From assembly GCF_000147815.2 (NCBI RefSeq), contig NC_015957.1, forward strand, positions 10,168,001 through 10,232,000: a DNA stretch of 64,000 nt, in the 5' to 3' direction. Made by a program: the position numbers and the translations under genes. Shown one piece after another: positions 1 to 10,928 of this stretch. Numbering within the stretch: the first letter of the stretch is position 1; every line of letters begins with the position of its first letter. A model generated the notes under the pieces. The model did no database searches. It was not told the DNA's origin and saw only the letters and a program-made list of their open reading frames with translations. Source of the DNA: Streptomyces violaceusniger Tu 4113. Its GTDB lineage: Bacteria; Actinomycetota; Actinomycetes; Streptomycetales; Streptomycetaceae.

Positions 1-3000
1 CGCGGGTCCTGGTGACCAGCCGGGTGGCCAGCAGCGAGTGGCCGCCGAGGTCGAAGAAGTCGTCGTCCACGCCCACCTCGGCCACGCCGAGCAGTTCCGC
101 GAAGAGCGCGCACAGGATCTCCTCCTGCGGGGTGCGCGGCCCGCGCCCGGCCGGCCCGGCCGCGCCGGGCTCGGGCAGCGCCTTGCGGTCCAGTTTGCCG
201 TTGGGGGTCAGCGGGAGGGCGTCGAGGGCGACGAACGCGCCGGGCACCATGTACTCGGGCAGCGAGGCGCCCACGTGTTCGCGCAGCACGGTGGGGGCGG
301 GCACCTCTTCTCCGCTCACCGGCACCAGATAGGCGACGAGCCGCTTGTCGCCCGGGGTCGGCTCCCGCACCACGACCACCGCACGGTCGATCCGCTCGTG
401 CGCGGCCAGGACCGACTCGATCTCCCCCAGCTCGATCCGGAACCCGCGGATCTTGACCTGGTCGTCGGCCCGGCCGGCGAACTCCAGCACGGGGTGCTCG
501 CCCTCGGTGTTCCAGCGCACCAGGTCACCGGTGCGGTACATCCGCATCCCGCCGCCCGCGAACGGATCGGCGACGAAGCGCTCGGCGGTCATACCGGGCC
601 GGTTCAGATAGCCGCGCGCCAGGCAGGGGCCGGAGACGTACAGCTCCCCGGTGACACCCGGCGGCACCGGCCGCAGCGCACCGTCGAGCACCCGCAGCCG
701 CGCGGTGCCGAGGGCGGTGCCCATGGGCGGCGCCACCGCGCCGGAGAGCGGCTCGCTGAGGGTGACGCAGACGGTGCTCTCGGTCGGCCCATAGGCATTG
801 ATCATCGTCCGGTCGCCGGACCACGCCTCGACCAGCTCCGGCGCGGACGCCTCACCGCCGACCACCAGCAGGCGTATCGACGGCAGATCGCCCTCGGTGA
901 GCACGGCCAGCGCGGCGGGCGGGATGAGCGCGTGCGTGACCTGGTGCTCGGTGACCAGGTCCACCAGCGCCCGGCCGGGCCGCAGCCGTTCGGCGGGGGC
1001 GAGCACCAGCGTGGCGCCGGTGAGCAGGGCGGTGTAGGTCTCCCAGACGGCGGCGTCGAAGCTGGGTGAGGAGAACTGCAGCACCCGGCTGCCGGGTCCC
1101 ACGTCGAACCGCTCGACGTGGGTGGCGACCAGACCGGCGAGACCGGAGTGCGTCACCATGACGCCCTTCGGACGGCCGGTGGAACCGGAGGTGTAGATGA
1201 CGTAGGCGGGGTTGGCGGACGTCGTCGCCCCCCGCCGCTCGCCCGGCTCGACATCGGTGTCCGGCCTCGCGTCGGTCTCCCGGACGGTGGCCGGGTCGTC
1301 CAGCAGCACCCGCGGCGCGGCGCAGCCGTCCGGAATCACCTCTGCCGACGCGGAGGTGGCCAGGACCAGCGCCGGGTCGGAGTCGGTGAGCAGATAGGCG
1401 ATCCGGTCGGCCGGATAGGAGATGTCCACCGGCAGGTAGGCCGCGCCCGCCTTGAGCACCGCCAGCATGGCGACGACCAGTTCGGGGGAGCGCCGCAGGG
1501 CGAGCGCGACGACCCGCTCCGGCCCCGCGCCCCGCTCGATCAGGGTGCGGGCCAGGCGGTTGGCGCGGCGGTCCAGTTCGGCGTAGGAGAGGGTGGTGTC
1601 CTCGTGGACCAGGGCGACGGCGTCCGGATGCCGCCGTACCTGTTCGGCGAGGAGCGCGGGGATGACATCACCGCCCGGCAGCGGCTGTGCGGGCATGCCC
1701 AGGTCGAGCATGCGCCTCGTCTCGGCGTCGCTCAGCAGGGGCAGTCGGCCGATCAGCTGCTCGGGATCGGCCGCGAAGGCCGCGAAGAGGCGGCGGAAGC
1801 GTTCGCCGAGCACCTCGATGTCCTCGCGGGTGAAGATCTCCTGCCGATAGCCGAAGTGCAGCCGCAGCCCGTCGCCCGGCAGCGCCGCGATGCTCAGCGG
1901 GTAGTGGTTGGCGTCGGTGCCCTTGGCGCCCGTCAGCGTGAGGTCGCCGGGCAGCTCGGGCAGGTCGTCCCCGCCCATGGGGTAGTTCTCGGTGACGGTG
2001 AGCGTGTCGAACAGGGTGCCGTGCCCGGCGGCCCGCTGGATGTCCGGGAGGCTGAGGTGGTGGTGTTCGACCATTCCGGCCGCCTGGCGCTGCACCCCGG
2101 TCAGCAGGGACAGCAGGCTCTCCTGCGGGCGCATCCGCGCCCGGACGGGCACCGAGTTGATGAACAGGCCGACCATCTGGTCCGCACCGGCCAGCTCGGC
2201 GGGGCGCACCGATACGGTCGAGCCGAACACCACGTCGTCACGGCCGGTCAGCTGCCCCAGCAGAAGCGCCCAGCAGCCCTGGAACACCGCGCTCAGCGTG
2301 AGGTCGTTGCGCCGGGCGGTGTCCCGCACCCGGGCGGCCAGCTCATCGGGCATGGTGACGACCATCTCGGCCGGCGCGATCCGCGCCCCGGTGTCGCCGG
2401 GCGCGATCAGCGTGGGCTCCTCCACCTCGGCGAGCACGGTGCGCCAGGCGTTCTCCGCCACCGCCCGGTCCTGCCGTTCCAGCCAGCTCAAGGCTTCGCG
2501 GTACGGCGTCACCGGCGGCAGGCCCGAGCCGTCGCCGCGACGGTGGTAGATCTCGAAGAGCTCGTACATGAGCCGGGCGGTGGACCACCCGTCGAGCAGG
2601 ATGTGATGCGAGTTGAACATCAGCCGGCTGGTGCGCGGGCCCAGCTTGATCAGCGTGAAGCGCAGCAGCGGACCGGTCCCCAGGTCGAACCGGTGCGCCG
2701 CCTCTTCGGCGGCGAGCCGCTCCAGCTCCCGCTTCTGGGCCCGCTCGTCGAGCCCGGTGAGGTCGAACTCCCGCCAGGGTACCGGGACTTCCCGCGGAAT
2801 CACCTGCACCGGCCGGCTCAGCTTCTCGTACCGGAAACTGGCACGCAGATGGGGGTGCCGGCGCAGCAACGTGGCCACCGAGTCGCGCATGACCCCGGCG
2901 TCCAGGGGGCCGTCGAGGTCGATCAGGATCTGGGCGACGTAGACATCGAGTTTCTGTTCCCCGTACAGGGTCTGAAACAGCAGACCTTCCTGCAGTGGCC

Positions 3001-3037
3001 ACAGCGGAAGGACGTCGTCGATGGCTGCTCGCGTCAT
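1..3037 (-). CDS. Nonribosomal peptide synthetase, N-terminal C-A-T part (truncated by window edge)
   Basis: The frame reads from ATG at 3037 with no stop to the window edge (about 1012 residues). Domains in order are condensation (about 1-440, HHxxxDG motif at residues 144-150 in SHHILLDG), adenylation (about 460-960, with [29 protein letters not shown] and NGKLDRKAL) and a carrier domain (DLGGHSLL, phosphopantetheine Ser about 1001) where the window ends. It activates one amino acid and joins it to an upstream donor. Starting with a C domain, it either receives a peptide from another synthetase or performs lipo-initiation with an acyl group. By hand alignment to GrsA the pocket reads roughly D-A-W-L-V-G-A-V-C, suggesting a hydrophobic residue rather than 4-hydroxyphenylglycine; this is weak. 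A GGAG sits about 10 nt before the ATG. It is divergent from the P450 gene. Confidence 0.93.
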   Translation of the reverse strand, partial: MTRAAIDDVLPLWPLQEGLLFQTLYGEQKLDVYVAQILIDLDGPLDAGVMRDSVATLLRRHPHLRASFRYEKLSRPVQVIPREVPVPWREFDLTGLDERAQKRELERLAAEEAAHRFDLGTGPLLRFTLIKLGPRTSRLMFNSHHILLDGWSTARLMYELFEIYHRRGDGSGLPPVTPYREALSWLERQDRAVAENAWRTVLAEVEEPTLIAPGDTGARIAPAEMVVTMPDELAARVRDTARRNDLTLSAVFQGCWALLLGQLTGRDDVVFGSTVSVRPAELAGADQMVGLFINSVPVRARMRPQESLLSLLTGVQRQAAGMVEHHHLSLPDIQRAAGHGTLFDTLTVTENYPMGGDDLPELPGDLTLTGAKGTDANHYPLSIAALPGDGLRLHFGYRQEIFTREDIEVLGERFRRLFAAFAADPEQLIGRLPLLSDAETRRMLDLGMPAQPLPGGDVIPALLAEQVRRHPDAVALVHEDTTLSYAELDRRANRLARTLIERGAGPERVVALALRRSPELVVAMLAVLKAGAAYLPVDISYPADRIAYLLTDSDPALVLATSASAEVIPDGCAAPRVLLDDPATVRETDARPDTDVEPGERRGATTSANPAYVIYTSGSTGRPKGVMVTHSGLAGLVATHVERFDVGPGSRVLQFSSPSFDAAVWETYTALLTGATLVLAPAERLRPGRALVDLVTEHQVTHALIPPAALAVLTEGDLPSIRLLVVGGEASAPELVEAWSGDRTMINAYGPTESTVCVTLSEPLSGAVAPPMGTALGTARLRVLDGALRPVPPGVTGELYVSGPCLARGYLNRPGMTAERFVADPFAGGGMRMYRTGDLVRWNTEGEHPVLEFAGRADDQVKIRGFRIELGEIESVLAAHERIDRAVVVVREPTPGDKRLVAYLVPVSGEEVPAPTVLREHVGASLPEYMVPGAFVALDALPLTPNGKLDRKALPEPGAAGPAGRGPRTPQEEILCALFAELLGVAEVGVDDDFFDLGGHSLLATRLVTRTR

Positions 3038-3312
3038 TATGGAAATCTCCACTCGTCATTCCGGAGTCGCCGACAAAAGGGCTCGGTCGCCTGCCACCAG
3101 CCTGGATCGCCGAGTCTCATCTCCGGCCGGTCCACCCGACAACGGCGCTGCAAAAACTTCGTTTTGCGCGCCGCGCGGCGCGGAAGTGGCCCACTTCGAA
3201 GAATTCGCACTGCCGCTGACCGGTCCGGTCCGGTCGTGCTGTCATCGGTTCGGCCGCGTGCCGTCAAGCGCCCGCGGGCCCGCTACCCGCACCGCGACTT
3301 CAGGGAGTACTG
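3038..3312. promoter_or_regulatory. Divergent promoter region between the NRPS and P450 genes
   Basis: These 275 bases separate the start of the leftward NRPS gene from the start of the rightward P450 gene, so both promoters should lie here. The central part (about 3140-3215) is visibly less GC-rich than its surroundings, as expected for a promoter. I could not assign convincing -35/-10 boxes. Confidence 0.45.
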
Positions 3313-4530
3313 GTGACCAACACCGGCACGCTGTCCCGCTACTGGATGTTCAGCGACGAGTACACACAGGACCCCTATCCCTTCCTCGCCCAGCTGCGCG
3401 CGGAACAGCCGGTGTGCCGGGTGGAGACCCCGGACGGGGTACGGGCCTGGGTGGTGAGCCGCTACGACGACGTCCGCGACGCGCTCTCCGACCCCCGGCT
3501 CGGCCGGGACATCGGCAAGCTCTACGCCGCGCTGGGCAAGCAGCTCGGCCAGGAGATCAAGCCCGCCGACGAGATCAGCAACCACCTGGCCAACTCCGAT
3601 CCGCCGCGCCACACCCCGCTGCGCAAGGCGCTCACCTTCGCCTTCACCCCCAAGCGGGTCAGGGGGCTGCGCGACGGCTGGGAGAAGGTGGTCGACGACC
3701 TCCTCGACGAGATGGTCCGTAACGACAACCGGGACCTGGTCTCCGGGCTCAACGAACCGCTTCCGATCATCACCATCGCGCAGCTGATGGGCGTGCCCGA
3801 CGCCGACTGGCCGCGGTTCCTGGTGTGGACGAACACGCTGCGCCGGGTGGACGCCAGCGATCCGACGGGCATGATCGCCGAGCACACCCGGCAGTTGTCG
3901 GACTACCTCAAGGCGCTGATCGCCACCAAGCAGCGGGCCCCGCAGGACGATCTCATCTCCGCGCTGGTCCACGCCGACGAGGACAAGCGGCTGACCGCCG
4001 CGGAGGCGCTGTCCACCGCGTTCGCCCTGATGACCGGCGGAAACGACACCACCACCAGCCTGCTCAACGGCTCCTTCGCGGCGCTGCTCACCCATACCGG
4101 CGAGGCCGACAAGATCCGGGCCGACTGGAGCCTGCTGCCCAACGCGGTCGAGGAGCTGCTGCGGTTCACCAGCCCGCTGATCAACTCCCTGCAGCGGGTC
4201 ACGCTGGAGCCGGTCGAGCTGTGCGGGGTGAAGATCCCCAAGGACGAGATCATCATCATTTCGCTGGCCGGGGCGAACCACGATCCGCACGCCTTCGCCG
4301 ACCGTGCCTCGGAGCTGGACATCACCCGTCCCAAGCCCGCGCATGTGAGCTTCGGATACGGAATCCACTACTGCCTGGGCTCCCATATGTCCAAGGCCCT
4401 GACCGAGTTGGCGATTCGACGGGTTTATGAACGCTTTCCCGGCATCCGGCTGGCCGTGCACCCCTCGGAGGTGCGTTATCGGCCCGGACTGATGGTCCGC
4501 CCGATGATCGACCTGCCGGTGCGTTTCTGA
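3313..4530 (+). CDS. Cytochrome P450 (bacterial CYP, biosynthetic)
   Basis: A soluble bacterial P450 of 405 aa, normal length for the CYP105/107-like group. The I-helix oxygen-binding motif is GGNDTT (242-247), the ExxR pair is E281-R284, and the heme loop FGYGIHYCLG has Cys354 as heme ligand. The start is GTG, with GGGAG a few bases upstream. In this cluster it probably hydroxylates or cross-links a side chain of the growing peptide or of the acyl cap; P450s acting on carrier-bound residues are known in the skyllamycin and glycopeptide pathways. I see no direct evidence for the substrate. It lies divergently next to the NRPS and upstream of the flavin monooxygenase. Confidence 0.93.
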   Translation: MTNTGTLSRYWMFSDEYTQDPYPFLAQLRAEQPVCRVETPDGVRAWVVSRYDDVRDALSDPRLGRDIGKLYAALGKQLGQEIKPADEISNHLANSDPPRHTPLRKALTFAFTPKRVRGLRDGWEKVVDDLLDEMVRNDNRDLVSGLNEPLPIITIAQLMGVPDADWPRFLVWTNTLRRVDASDPTGMIAEHTRQLSDYLKALIATKQRAPQDDLISALVHADEDKRLTAAEALSTAFALMTGGNDTTTSLLNGSFAALLTHTGEADKIRADWSLLPNAVEELLRFTSPLINSLQRVTLEPVELCGVKIPKDEIIIISLAGANHDPHAFADRASELDITRPKPAHVSFGYGIHYCLGSHMSKALTELAIRRVYERFPGIRLAVHPSEVRYRPGLMVRPMIDLPVRF

Positions 4531-4551
4531 AACGGCGCACAGCAGCGACAC

Positions 4552-4584
4552 CGCCCGGGCCCCGCCGTCAGCGCGCCCCGGGCG
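4552..4584 (+). terminator. Hairpin followed by T-rich tract between P450 and flavin monooxygenase
   Basis: CGCCCGGG (4552-4559) can pair with CCCGGGCG (4577-4584), and the right arm runs straight into CTTTTCTTTC. This is a plausible intrinsic terminator or attenuator after the P450 gene. It would leave the downstream monooxygenase either partially co-transcribed or with its own promoter. Confidence 0.5.
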
Positions 4585-4610
4585 CTTTTCTTTCGCTTTC
4601 CGGAGGACTC

Positions 4611-5684
4611 ATGGATTTCAGCCTGTTCTACTTCGCCAACAACGACGCCGAGGAGCACGACCGTTACCGGCTGCTGCTGGACGGCGCCCGGTTCGCCGAT
4701 GACAACGGCTTCACCGCGGTGTGGACCCCCGAACGCCACTTCCATCCGTTCGGCGGGCTCTACCCGAACCCCTCGGTGACGGGCGCCGCGGTGGCGGCGG
4801 TCACCAAACGGGTCGCGGTGCGCGCCGGAAGCGTCGTGGCGCCGCTGCACCACCCGATGCGGATCGCCGAGGAGTGGTCGGTCGTCGACAACCTGTCGGG
4901 CGGCCGGGCCGGGGTGGCACTCGCCTCGGGCTGGCACGCCGCGGACTTCGCGCTCCGCCCGGAGAACTACGAGACCCGCAAGTCCGGGCTGATGGAGACG
5001 GTCGACACCATCCGCCGGCTCTGGAGGCGGGAGAGCGTGTCCCTGACCGACGGGGCGGGCGAGACGGTGGAGCTGACCATGTTCCCGCCGCCCGTCCAGC
5101 CCGAATTGCCGATGTGGCTGACCAGCGGTGGCACCCCGGCGACGTTCACCCTGGCCGGTGAGAACGGGATGGGCATGCTGACCCATCTGCTCGGCCAGGA
5201 GGTCGACGTCCTCGCGCAGCGCATCGCCGAGTACCGCCGGGCGTACCGGGAGCACCAGAGCGCCTCGGCCGGGCAGGGGCATGTGGCCCTGATGGTGCAC
5301 ACCTTCGTCGGCACCGACCGCGACGCCGTGCGGGAGACCGTGCGCGAGCCGTTCTCCCGCTACCTGGCCAGCTCCTTCGACCTGCTGATCAAGGCGGCCG
5401 AGGCGGCGGGCGCCCAGGGCGCGGACATGTCCCGGGAGCTGAAGAGCATGGGCCCGGAGGACCGTCAGTTCCTCGTGGCCCAGGCGTTCGACCGGTACTT
5501 CGACACCAGCGGGATGTTCGGCACCGTCGACGACTGCATGGCGATGCTCAAGCAGCTGGGGGACGCGGGGGTGGACGAGGTCGCCTGTCTGGTGGACTTC
5601 GGTGTGCCGACCGATGTGGTGGTCGGCGGCTTCGAGCACCTGGCCCGCCTCCATGACACCTGGCGTGCGCATCTGGGGAGCTGA
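4611..5684 (+). CDS. LLM-class FMN-dependent monooxygenase (MupA/Atu3671 type)
   Basis: A 357-aa luciferase-like flavin monooxygenase. It opens with the strand DFSLFYFANN, followed by the GFTAVWTPERHFHPFGGLYPNP segment typical of the MupA/Atu3671 subfamily found in NRPS/PKS clusters, and later GRAGVALASGWHAADF. The family uses reduced FMN and oxygen. A relative in the skyllamycin cluster (Sky39) was linked, as I recall, to alpha-hydroxylation of a glycine residue, so peptide alpha-hydroxylation is a reasonable but unproven guess. A strong GGAGG lies 5 nt before the ATG. A 20-bp hairpin follows the gene. Confidence 0.88.
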   Translation: MDFSLFYFANNDAEEHDRYRLLLDGARFADDNGFTAVWTPERHFHPFGGLYPNPSVTGAAVAAVTKRVAVRAGSVVAPLHHPMRIAEEWSVVDNLSGGRAGVALASGWHAADFALRPENYETRKSGLMETVDTIRRLWRRESVSLTDGAGETVELTMFPPPVQPELPMWLTSGGTPATFTLAGENGMGMLTHLLGQEVDVLAQRIAEYRRAYREHQSASAGQGHVALMVHTFVGTDRDAVRETVREPFSRYLASSFDLLIKAAEAAGAQGADMSRELKSMGPEDRQFLVAQAFDRYFDTSGMFGTVDDCMAMLKQLGDAGVDEVACLVDFGVPTDVVVGGFEHLARLHDTWRAHLGS

Positions 5685-5710
5685 CCCGGCGGCGCTCCCC
5701 CGGCGGGGCG

Positions 5711-5754
5711 AGCCGAAGCCCGGACGACCGCTCACGGTCGTCCGGGCTTCGGCT
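5711..5754. terminator. Perfect 20-bp hairpin, bidirectional terminator
   Basis: Bases 5711-5730 are the exact reverse complement of 5735-5754, with the tetraloop CTCA. It sits between the converging flavin monooxygenase (+) and ABC permease (-) genes, so it can stop transcription from both sides. Confidence 0.85.
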
Positions 5755-5777
5755 GCTGGGTCTCCTACGGCCGCGGG

Positions 5778-6572
5778 TCAGCGTGCGGCGGCCCGCTCGT
5801 AGGCCCGGTTGGCCAGCGGGATCACCACGATCAGCAGGACCACCACCATGATCAGCGAGGCCGCCACCGGATGCCGCAGCGGGAACGCCGGATCGGCGCC
5901 GTTCCCCGTGGGGTTCCCCCACAGCTCGCGCATCCCGGTGGTCAGGGTGGTCACCGGGTTCCACTCGGCCACCGGACGCACCCAGCCCGGCAGGTTCTCG
6001 GCCGGGTAGAAGGTCGCCGACAGGAAGGTGAGCGGCATGGTGATCACCATGGCCACCGAGTTGACCGCCTGGGGATCGCGCAGCAGCAGCCCGATGAGCG
6101 AGCCGAGCCATGCCGTGGCGTAGCCGAGCAGCAGCAGCAGACCGAAGCCCGCGAGGGCCTTGAGCGGCCCGCCGTGGATGCGCCAGCCGATGAGCAGGCC
6201 GACGGAGAGCATCGCGAGACAGGAGATCGTGTTGAGCACCACATCGGAGAGGGTCCGGCCGAGCAGCACCGAGCCCCTGCCCATGGGCAGCGAACGGAAC
6301 CGGTCCACCAGGCCGTTGGAGAGGTCCTCGGCCACCCCCACACCGGTGTTGATGACGCCGGCCAGCATCATCTGGGTGAAGATGCCCGCCATGATGTACT
6401 CGTGGTAGTCGCCCTCCGGCACGCTCATCGAACTGCCGAAGAGGTAGCCGAAGAGGAACACGAACATGATCGGCATCAGGGTGATGCTGAGGATCCGCTG
6501 CGGTGCCCGCTTCAGGTGCCGTATGTGGCGGCCCGCCAGGGCGAGCGCGTCGCTCAGGACATAGGTGGTCAT
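5778..6572 (-). CDS. ABC-2 type transporter permease (DrrB-like)
   Basis: A 264-aa integral membrane protein with about six hydrophobic segments, including ILSITLMPIMFVFLFGYLFG near the N-terminus, a central LNTISCLAMLSVGLLIGW, a long LAGFGLLLLLGYATAWLGSL stretch, and SLIMVVVLLIVVIPL near the C-terminus. It matches the DrrB/ABC-2 family that forms drug efflux pumps with a DrrA-like ATPase. The ATG at 6572 overlaps the upstream ATPase stop by 4 nt (ATGA), so the two are translationally coupled. The likely role is export of, and self-resistance to, the cluster product. Confidence 0.92.
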   Translation of the reverse strand: MTTYVLSDALALAGRHIRHLKRAPQRILSITLMPIMFVFLFGYLFGSSMSVPEGDYHEYIMAGIFTQMMLAGVINTGVGVAEDLSNGLVDRFRSLPMGRGSVLLGRTLSDVVLNTISCLAMLSVGLLIGWRIHGGPLKALAGFGLLLLLGYATAWLGSLIGLLLRDPQAVNSVAMVITMPLTFLSATFYPAENLPGWVRPVAEWNPVTTLTTGMRELWGNPTGNGADPAFPLRHPVAASLIMVVVLLIVVIPLANRAYERAAAR

Positions 6573-7543
6573 CGGCTCGTCGTCTCCAGTTCGGCCTCGG
6601 GTCCGGTTCCGGTCAGCTCCAGGAACACGTCGTCCAGCGAGGGGCGCCGGACGAGGAAGTCGACCACCTCCACCGAGGCCCCCTGGAGCTCCGACGCCGC
6701 CGCGGAGACACCGGCGATACCGGTCTCCAGCGCGACCGACACCCGCATCCCGCTCTCGTCGACGACCGGCGGGGCGGAGCCCCGTGCGGAGATCCGGGCC
6801 AGCGCGGCCCGGGCGGCCTCGACCATCTCGGTGGTCCGTACGGTGATCTCCAGCCGCTCGCCGCCGACCTTCTTCTTCAGCTCGTCGGGCGTGCCCTCCG
6901 CCGCCACCAGCCCCTTGTCGATCAGGGCGATGCGGTGGGCGAGCTGGTCGGCCTCCTCCAGGTACTGGGTGGTCAGCAGCACGGTGACGCCCTCGGCCAC
7001 CTGTTTGCGCACCATGTCCCACAGCGCGTTCCTGCTGACCGGGTCCAGCCCCGTGGACGGCTCGTCCAGGAAGATCACCGGCGGGCTCCCGAGCAAACTG
7101 GCGCCCAGGTCCAGCCTGCGGCGCATACCGCCCGAGTAGGTCTTGACGACCCGGTCGGCGGCGCCGGTGAGGTCGAACATCTCCAGCACCTCATCGGCGC
7201 GGGAACGGGCCCGCTTGCGGCCCAAGTGCAGCAGCGTGCCCATGAGCACCAGGTTCTCGCGGCCGGTCAACTCACCGTCCAGCGCGGCGTACTGACCCGT
7301 CAGCCCGATGCTGCGGCGCACCTCGTGGGCCTGGGTCAGCACGTCGTAGCCCGCCACCGTCGCGGTGCCCTCATCGGGCTTGATCAGCGTCGACAGCGTG
7401 CGCACCGCGGTCGTCTTGCCGGCGCCGTTGGGGCCCAGGAGCCCGTAGACCGTGCCCGCCTCGACCGACAGGTCGACGCCGCCCAGCACCTCGTGGTCGC
7501 CGTAGCGCTTCCGCAGACCAGCCGCGGAGATTGCGATATCCAT
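6569..7543 (-). CDS. ABC transporter ATP-binding protein (DrrA-like)
   Basis: A 324-aa ATPase with Walker A GPNGAGKTT (37-45), signature YSGGMRRRLDLG, Walker B VIFLDEPSTGLD and a DrrA-type C-terminal region. It powers the adjacent ABC-2 permease. I chose ATG 7543 (MDIAIS) over an in-frame ATG 15 nt upstream because the GAGGAG ribosome site lies just before it and overlaps the earlier codon. The gene is followed by the permease with a 4-nt overlap and is preceded by a P450 gene on the same strand 45 nt away, so all three are probably one operon. Confidence 0.93.
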   Translation of the reverse strand: MDIAISAAGLRKRYGDHEVLGGVDLSVEAGTVYGLLGPNGAGKTTAVRTLSTLIKPDEGTATVAGYDVLTQAHEVRRSIGLTGQYAALDGELTGRENLVLMGTLLHLGRKRARSRADEVLEMFDLTGAADRVVKTYSGGMRRRLDLGASLLGSPPVIFLDEPSTGLDPVSRNALWDMVRKQVAEGVTVLLTTQYLEEADQLAHRIALIDKGLVAAEGTPDELKKKVGGERLEITVRTTEMVEAARAALARISARGSAPPVVDESGMRVSVALETGIAGVSAAASELQGASVEVVDFLVRRPSLDDVFLELTGTGPEAELETTSR

Positions 7544-7588
7544 CAGACTCCTCTTCATCGGCCGGTACGCCGGTCCGGTCCGTCTCGC

Positions 7589-9139
<1,551 letters not shown>

Positions 9140-9635
9140 GTGTCCGGAATCCTGACCGCCGTTTCCCGTGGCTATCGAAAGCTGCACGGAACTCCCGCCG
9201 AAGGGGTGCCTCTGTGGGCACAACGTGCGGCTTTTCTGATCCCGCTACGTCGTCATCCTGTCCATCGTCGCCGAGGGGCTGGCCTTCCTCGCCGTGGGAC
9301 TGGTCTCCACCTGGGGCGAAATGTGGCCGCGCTGGGTCCCGTTCGTCGCCGGGAAGCCCATACGGCCGCTGTCCGCGATCATTCCCGCCGCACTCGGGGC
9401 GCTGGCCCTCACGATCACCTGGACCATGGCCCTGATCCTCTCCATGCGGGGGCAGGCGCTGGACGGCCGCCAGTTCGGGGACGGCGGCTGGCGCGGATCG
9501 CTCACCCATGACGTCGGCGAACTCGGCTGGCGGGCCTGGGTGTTCGTCAGCGCCTATCTGCCGCTGCTCGCCTGGGGGCCGCTGCTGGCCGCCGTCACCT
9601 ACGCATACGCGGTGCGCCGCAAAGCGTTCAAATGA
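9140..9635 (+). pseudogene. Frameshifted small membrane protein
   Basis: Reading from GTG 9140 gives a reasonable start (SGILTAVSRGYRKLHGTP ... WAQRAAFLI). The frame is then lost near 9239-9246, and the continuation RYVVILSIVAEGLAFLAVGL is found one base over, running to a stop at 9635. Skipping one base in the CCC at 9241-9243 restores a protein of about 164 aa with three hydrophobic segments, including AAFLIRYVVILSIVAEGLAF, ALGALALTITWTMALIL and VFVSAYLPLLAWGPLLAAV. It resembles the C-terminal part of an actinobacterial integral membrane protein family whose members are, as I recall, longer. It may be a decaying gene or a one-base sequencing error. Confidence 0.6.
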
Positions 9636-9660
9636 AGAGAATCGAATAAGCCGTTGCCAG

Positions 9661-9729
9661 GGTCCGCCGACCGCCTTCTCGATCACCGCCGACCGCCCGA
9701 AAAGAGGCGATTGACGCGGTCGGCGGACC
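9661..9729. repeat. 14-bp inverted repeat with an internal partial copy
   Basis: GGTCCGCCGACCGC (9661-9674) is the exact reverse complement of 9716-9729. Part of the left arm (GCCGACCGCC) is repeated at about 9689-9698, so the right arm could pair with either copy. It lies between the broken membrane-protein gene and the hydroxyphenylglycine operon. It could be a terminator for the former or a switchable leader of the latter. Confidence 0.5.
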
Positions 9730-9896
9730 TTCTCGGCGGTACCCCCTCCGCCGCCTTCCGTAAAAATGCCGCACCCGTCTCTTTCCGGCCATAGAAGAAT
9801 TCTTGGCGGCCCATGGCACCGCTCCCCCGTGCCGGTAGCGTGCGATTCCACGAGTTGCACACACGTGTGGCGAGGCAATCGTCGGATGGGGACATC

Positions 9897-10928
9897 GTGA
9901 CCGCGTATGACGTCGAGTACATCGAGATCTACACCAGCGATCAGCGGAAAACCACGGACTATTTCGTGTCCAGCATGGGTTTCCAGGAAAAGGCCCGGTG
10001 CCGGACCGGTGCGCTGGATTCGATACTCCTGCGCCAGAAGGACATCCAGCTCCTCATCACCTCGGGACCGGGCACGGCCGACTTCCTGGCCGCGCACGGT
10101 GACGGCATCGCCGACATCGCCTTCGCCTGCGAGGACCCGCTCGCGGCCCGGGAGGGCGCCCTGGCCGCCGGCGCCCGCGATCTGACCTCCGGCAACCCGG
10201 CCGGTCCCGCCGTCTCCGGCTTCGGCGCCGTCCGCCACACCCTCCTCAAGCGCACCGCGGGGCAGCCGCACGCGCTGCCCCCGGGCCGCGACTGGATCGC
10301 CTCGCCGGAGCGCGCCGCCCAGGACGGCACGACGACCGAACTGCGGCTGCTCGACCACATCGCGGTCTGCCTGGACGCCGGCACCCTGCGTGACACGGTC
10401 CGCTACTACATCGACGGATTCGGCTTCGAGGAGTACTCCAGCGAATACGTCACCGTCGGCGAGCAGGCCATGGACTCCATCGTGGTGCGCAGCCCCTCGG
10501 CCGGGATCACCTTCACCATCATCGAGCCCGACAGCACCAAGAAGCCGGGCCAGATCGACGAATTCCTGGAGCGCAACGGCGGCCCGGGGGTGCAGCACCT
10601 GGCGTTCCTCGTGGACGAGATCATCCCGGCCGTTCTCGAATTCGAGAGCCTGGGCATCGAGTTCCTGCAGACGCCCGGCACCTACTACGACGCCCTCGCC
10701 GAGCGGATCGACAACCTCGACGAGGCCATCGCCGATCTGCGCAAGGCCAATGTGCTCGCCGACCGCGACGAGTGGGGCTACCTGCTGCAGCTCTTCACCC
10801 GCTCGCCCTACGAGCGGCGCACCCTGTTCTTCGAACTCATCCAGCGCCACGGGGCCCAGGGCTTCGGAAGCTCCAACATCCGCGCGCTGTACGAGGCCGT
10901 CGAGCGCGCCCGGGCGGCCACCTCGTGA
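9897..10928 (+). CDS. hmaS: 4-hydroxymandelate synthase
   Basis: A 343-aa non-heme Fe(II) dioxygenase of the HPPD/HmaS family. It converts 4-hydroxyphenylpyruvate to L-4-hydroxymandelate, the first committed step to L-4-hydroxyphenylglycine. Two vicinal-oxygen-chelate halves are visible, with iron ligands His154 (LLDHIAVC), His234 (GVQHLAFLV) and Glu313 (LFFELIQR). I prefer GTG 9897 to the in-frame ATG at 9813 because GGATGGGGA lies just ahead of it and the length then matches HmaS. Assignment to HmaS rather than HPPD rests mainly on the next two genes, which complete the pathway. Its stop overlaps the next start by 4 nt (GTGA). Confidence 0.93.
   Translation: MTAYDVEYIEIYTSDQRKTTDYFVSSMGFQEKARCRTGALDSILLRQKDIQLLITSGPGTADFLAAHGDGIADIAFACEDPLAAREGALAAGARDLTSGNPAGPAVSGFGAVRHTLLKRTAGQPHALPPGRDWIASPERAAQDGTTTELRLLDHIAVCLDAGTLRDTVRYYIDGFGFEEYSSEYVTVGEQAMDSIVVRSPSAGITFTIIEPDSTKKPGQIDEFLERNGGPGVQHLAFLVDEIIPAVLEFESLGIEFLQTPGTYYDALAERIDNLDEAIADLRKANVLADRDEWGYLLQLFTRSPYERRTLFFELIQRHGAQGFGSSNIRALYEAVERARAATS

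Noticed and set aside
1118..3316. A 732-codon plus-strand frame over the NRPS
   Set aside because: It is antisense to the clearly coding C and A domains and has shadow-like composition.
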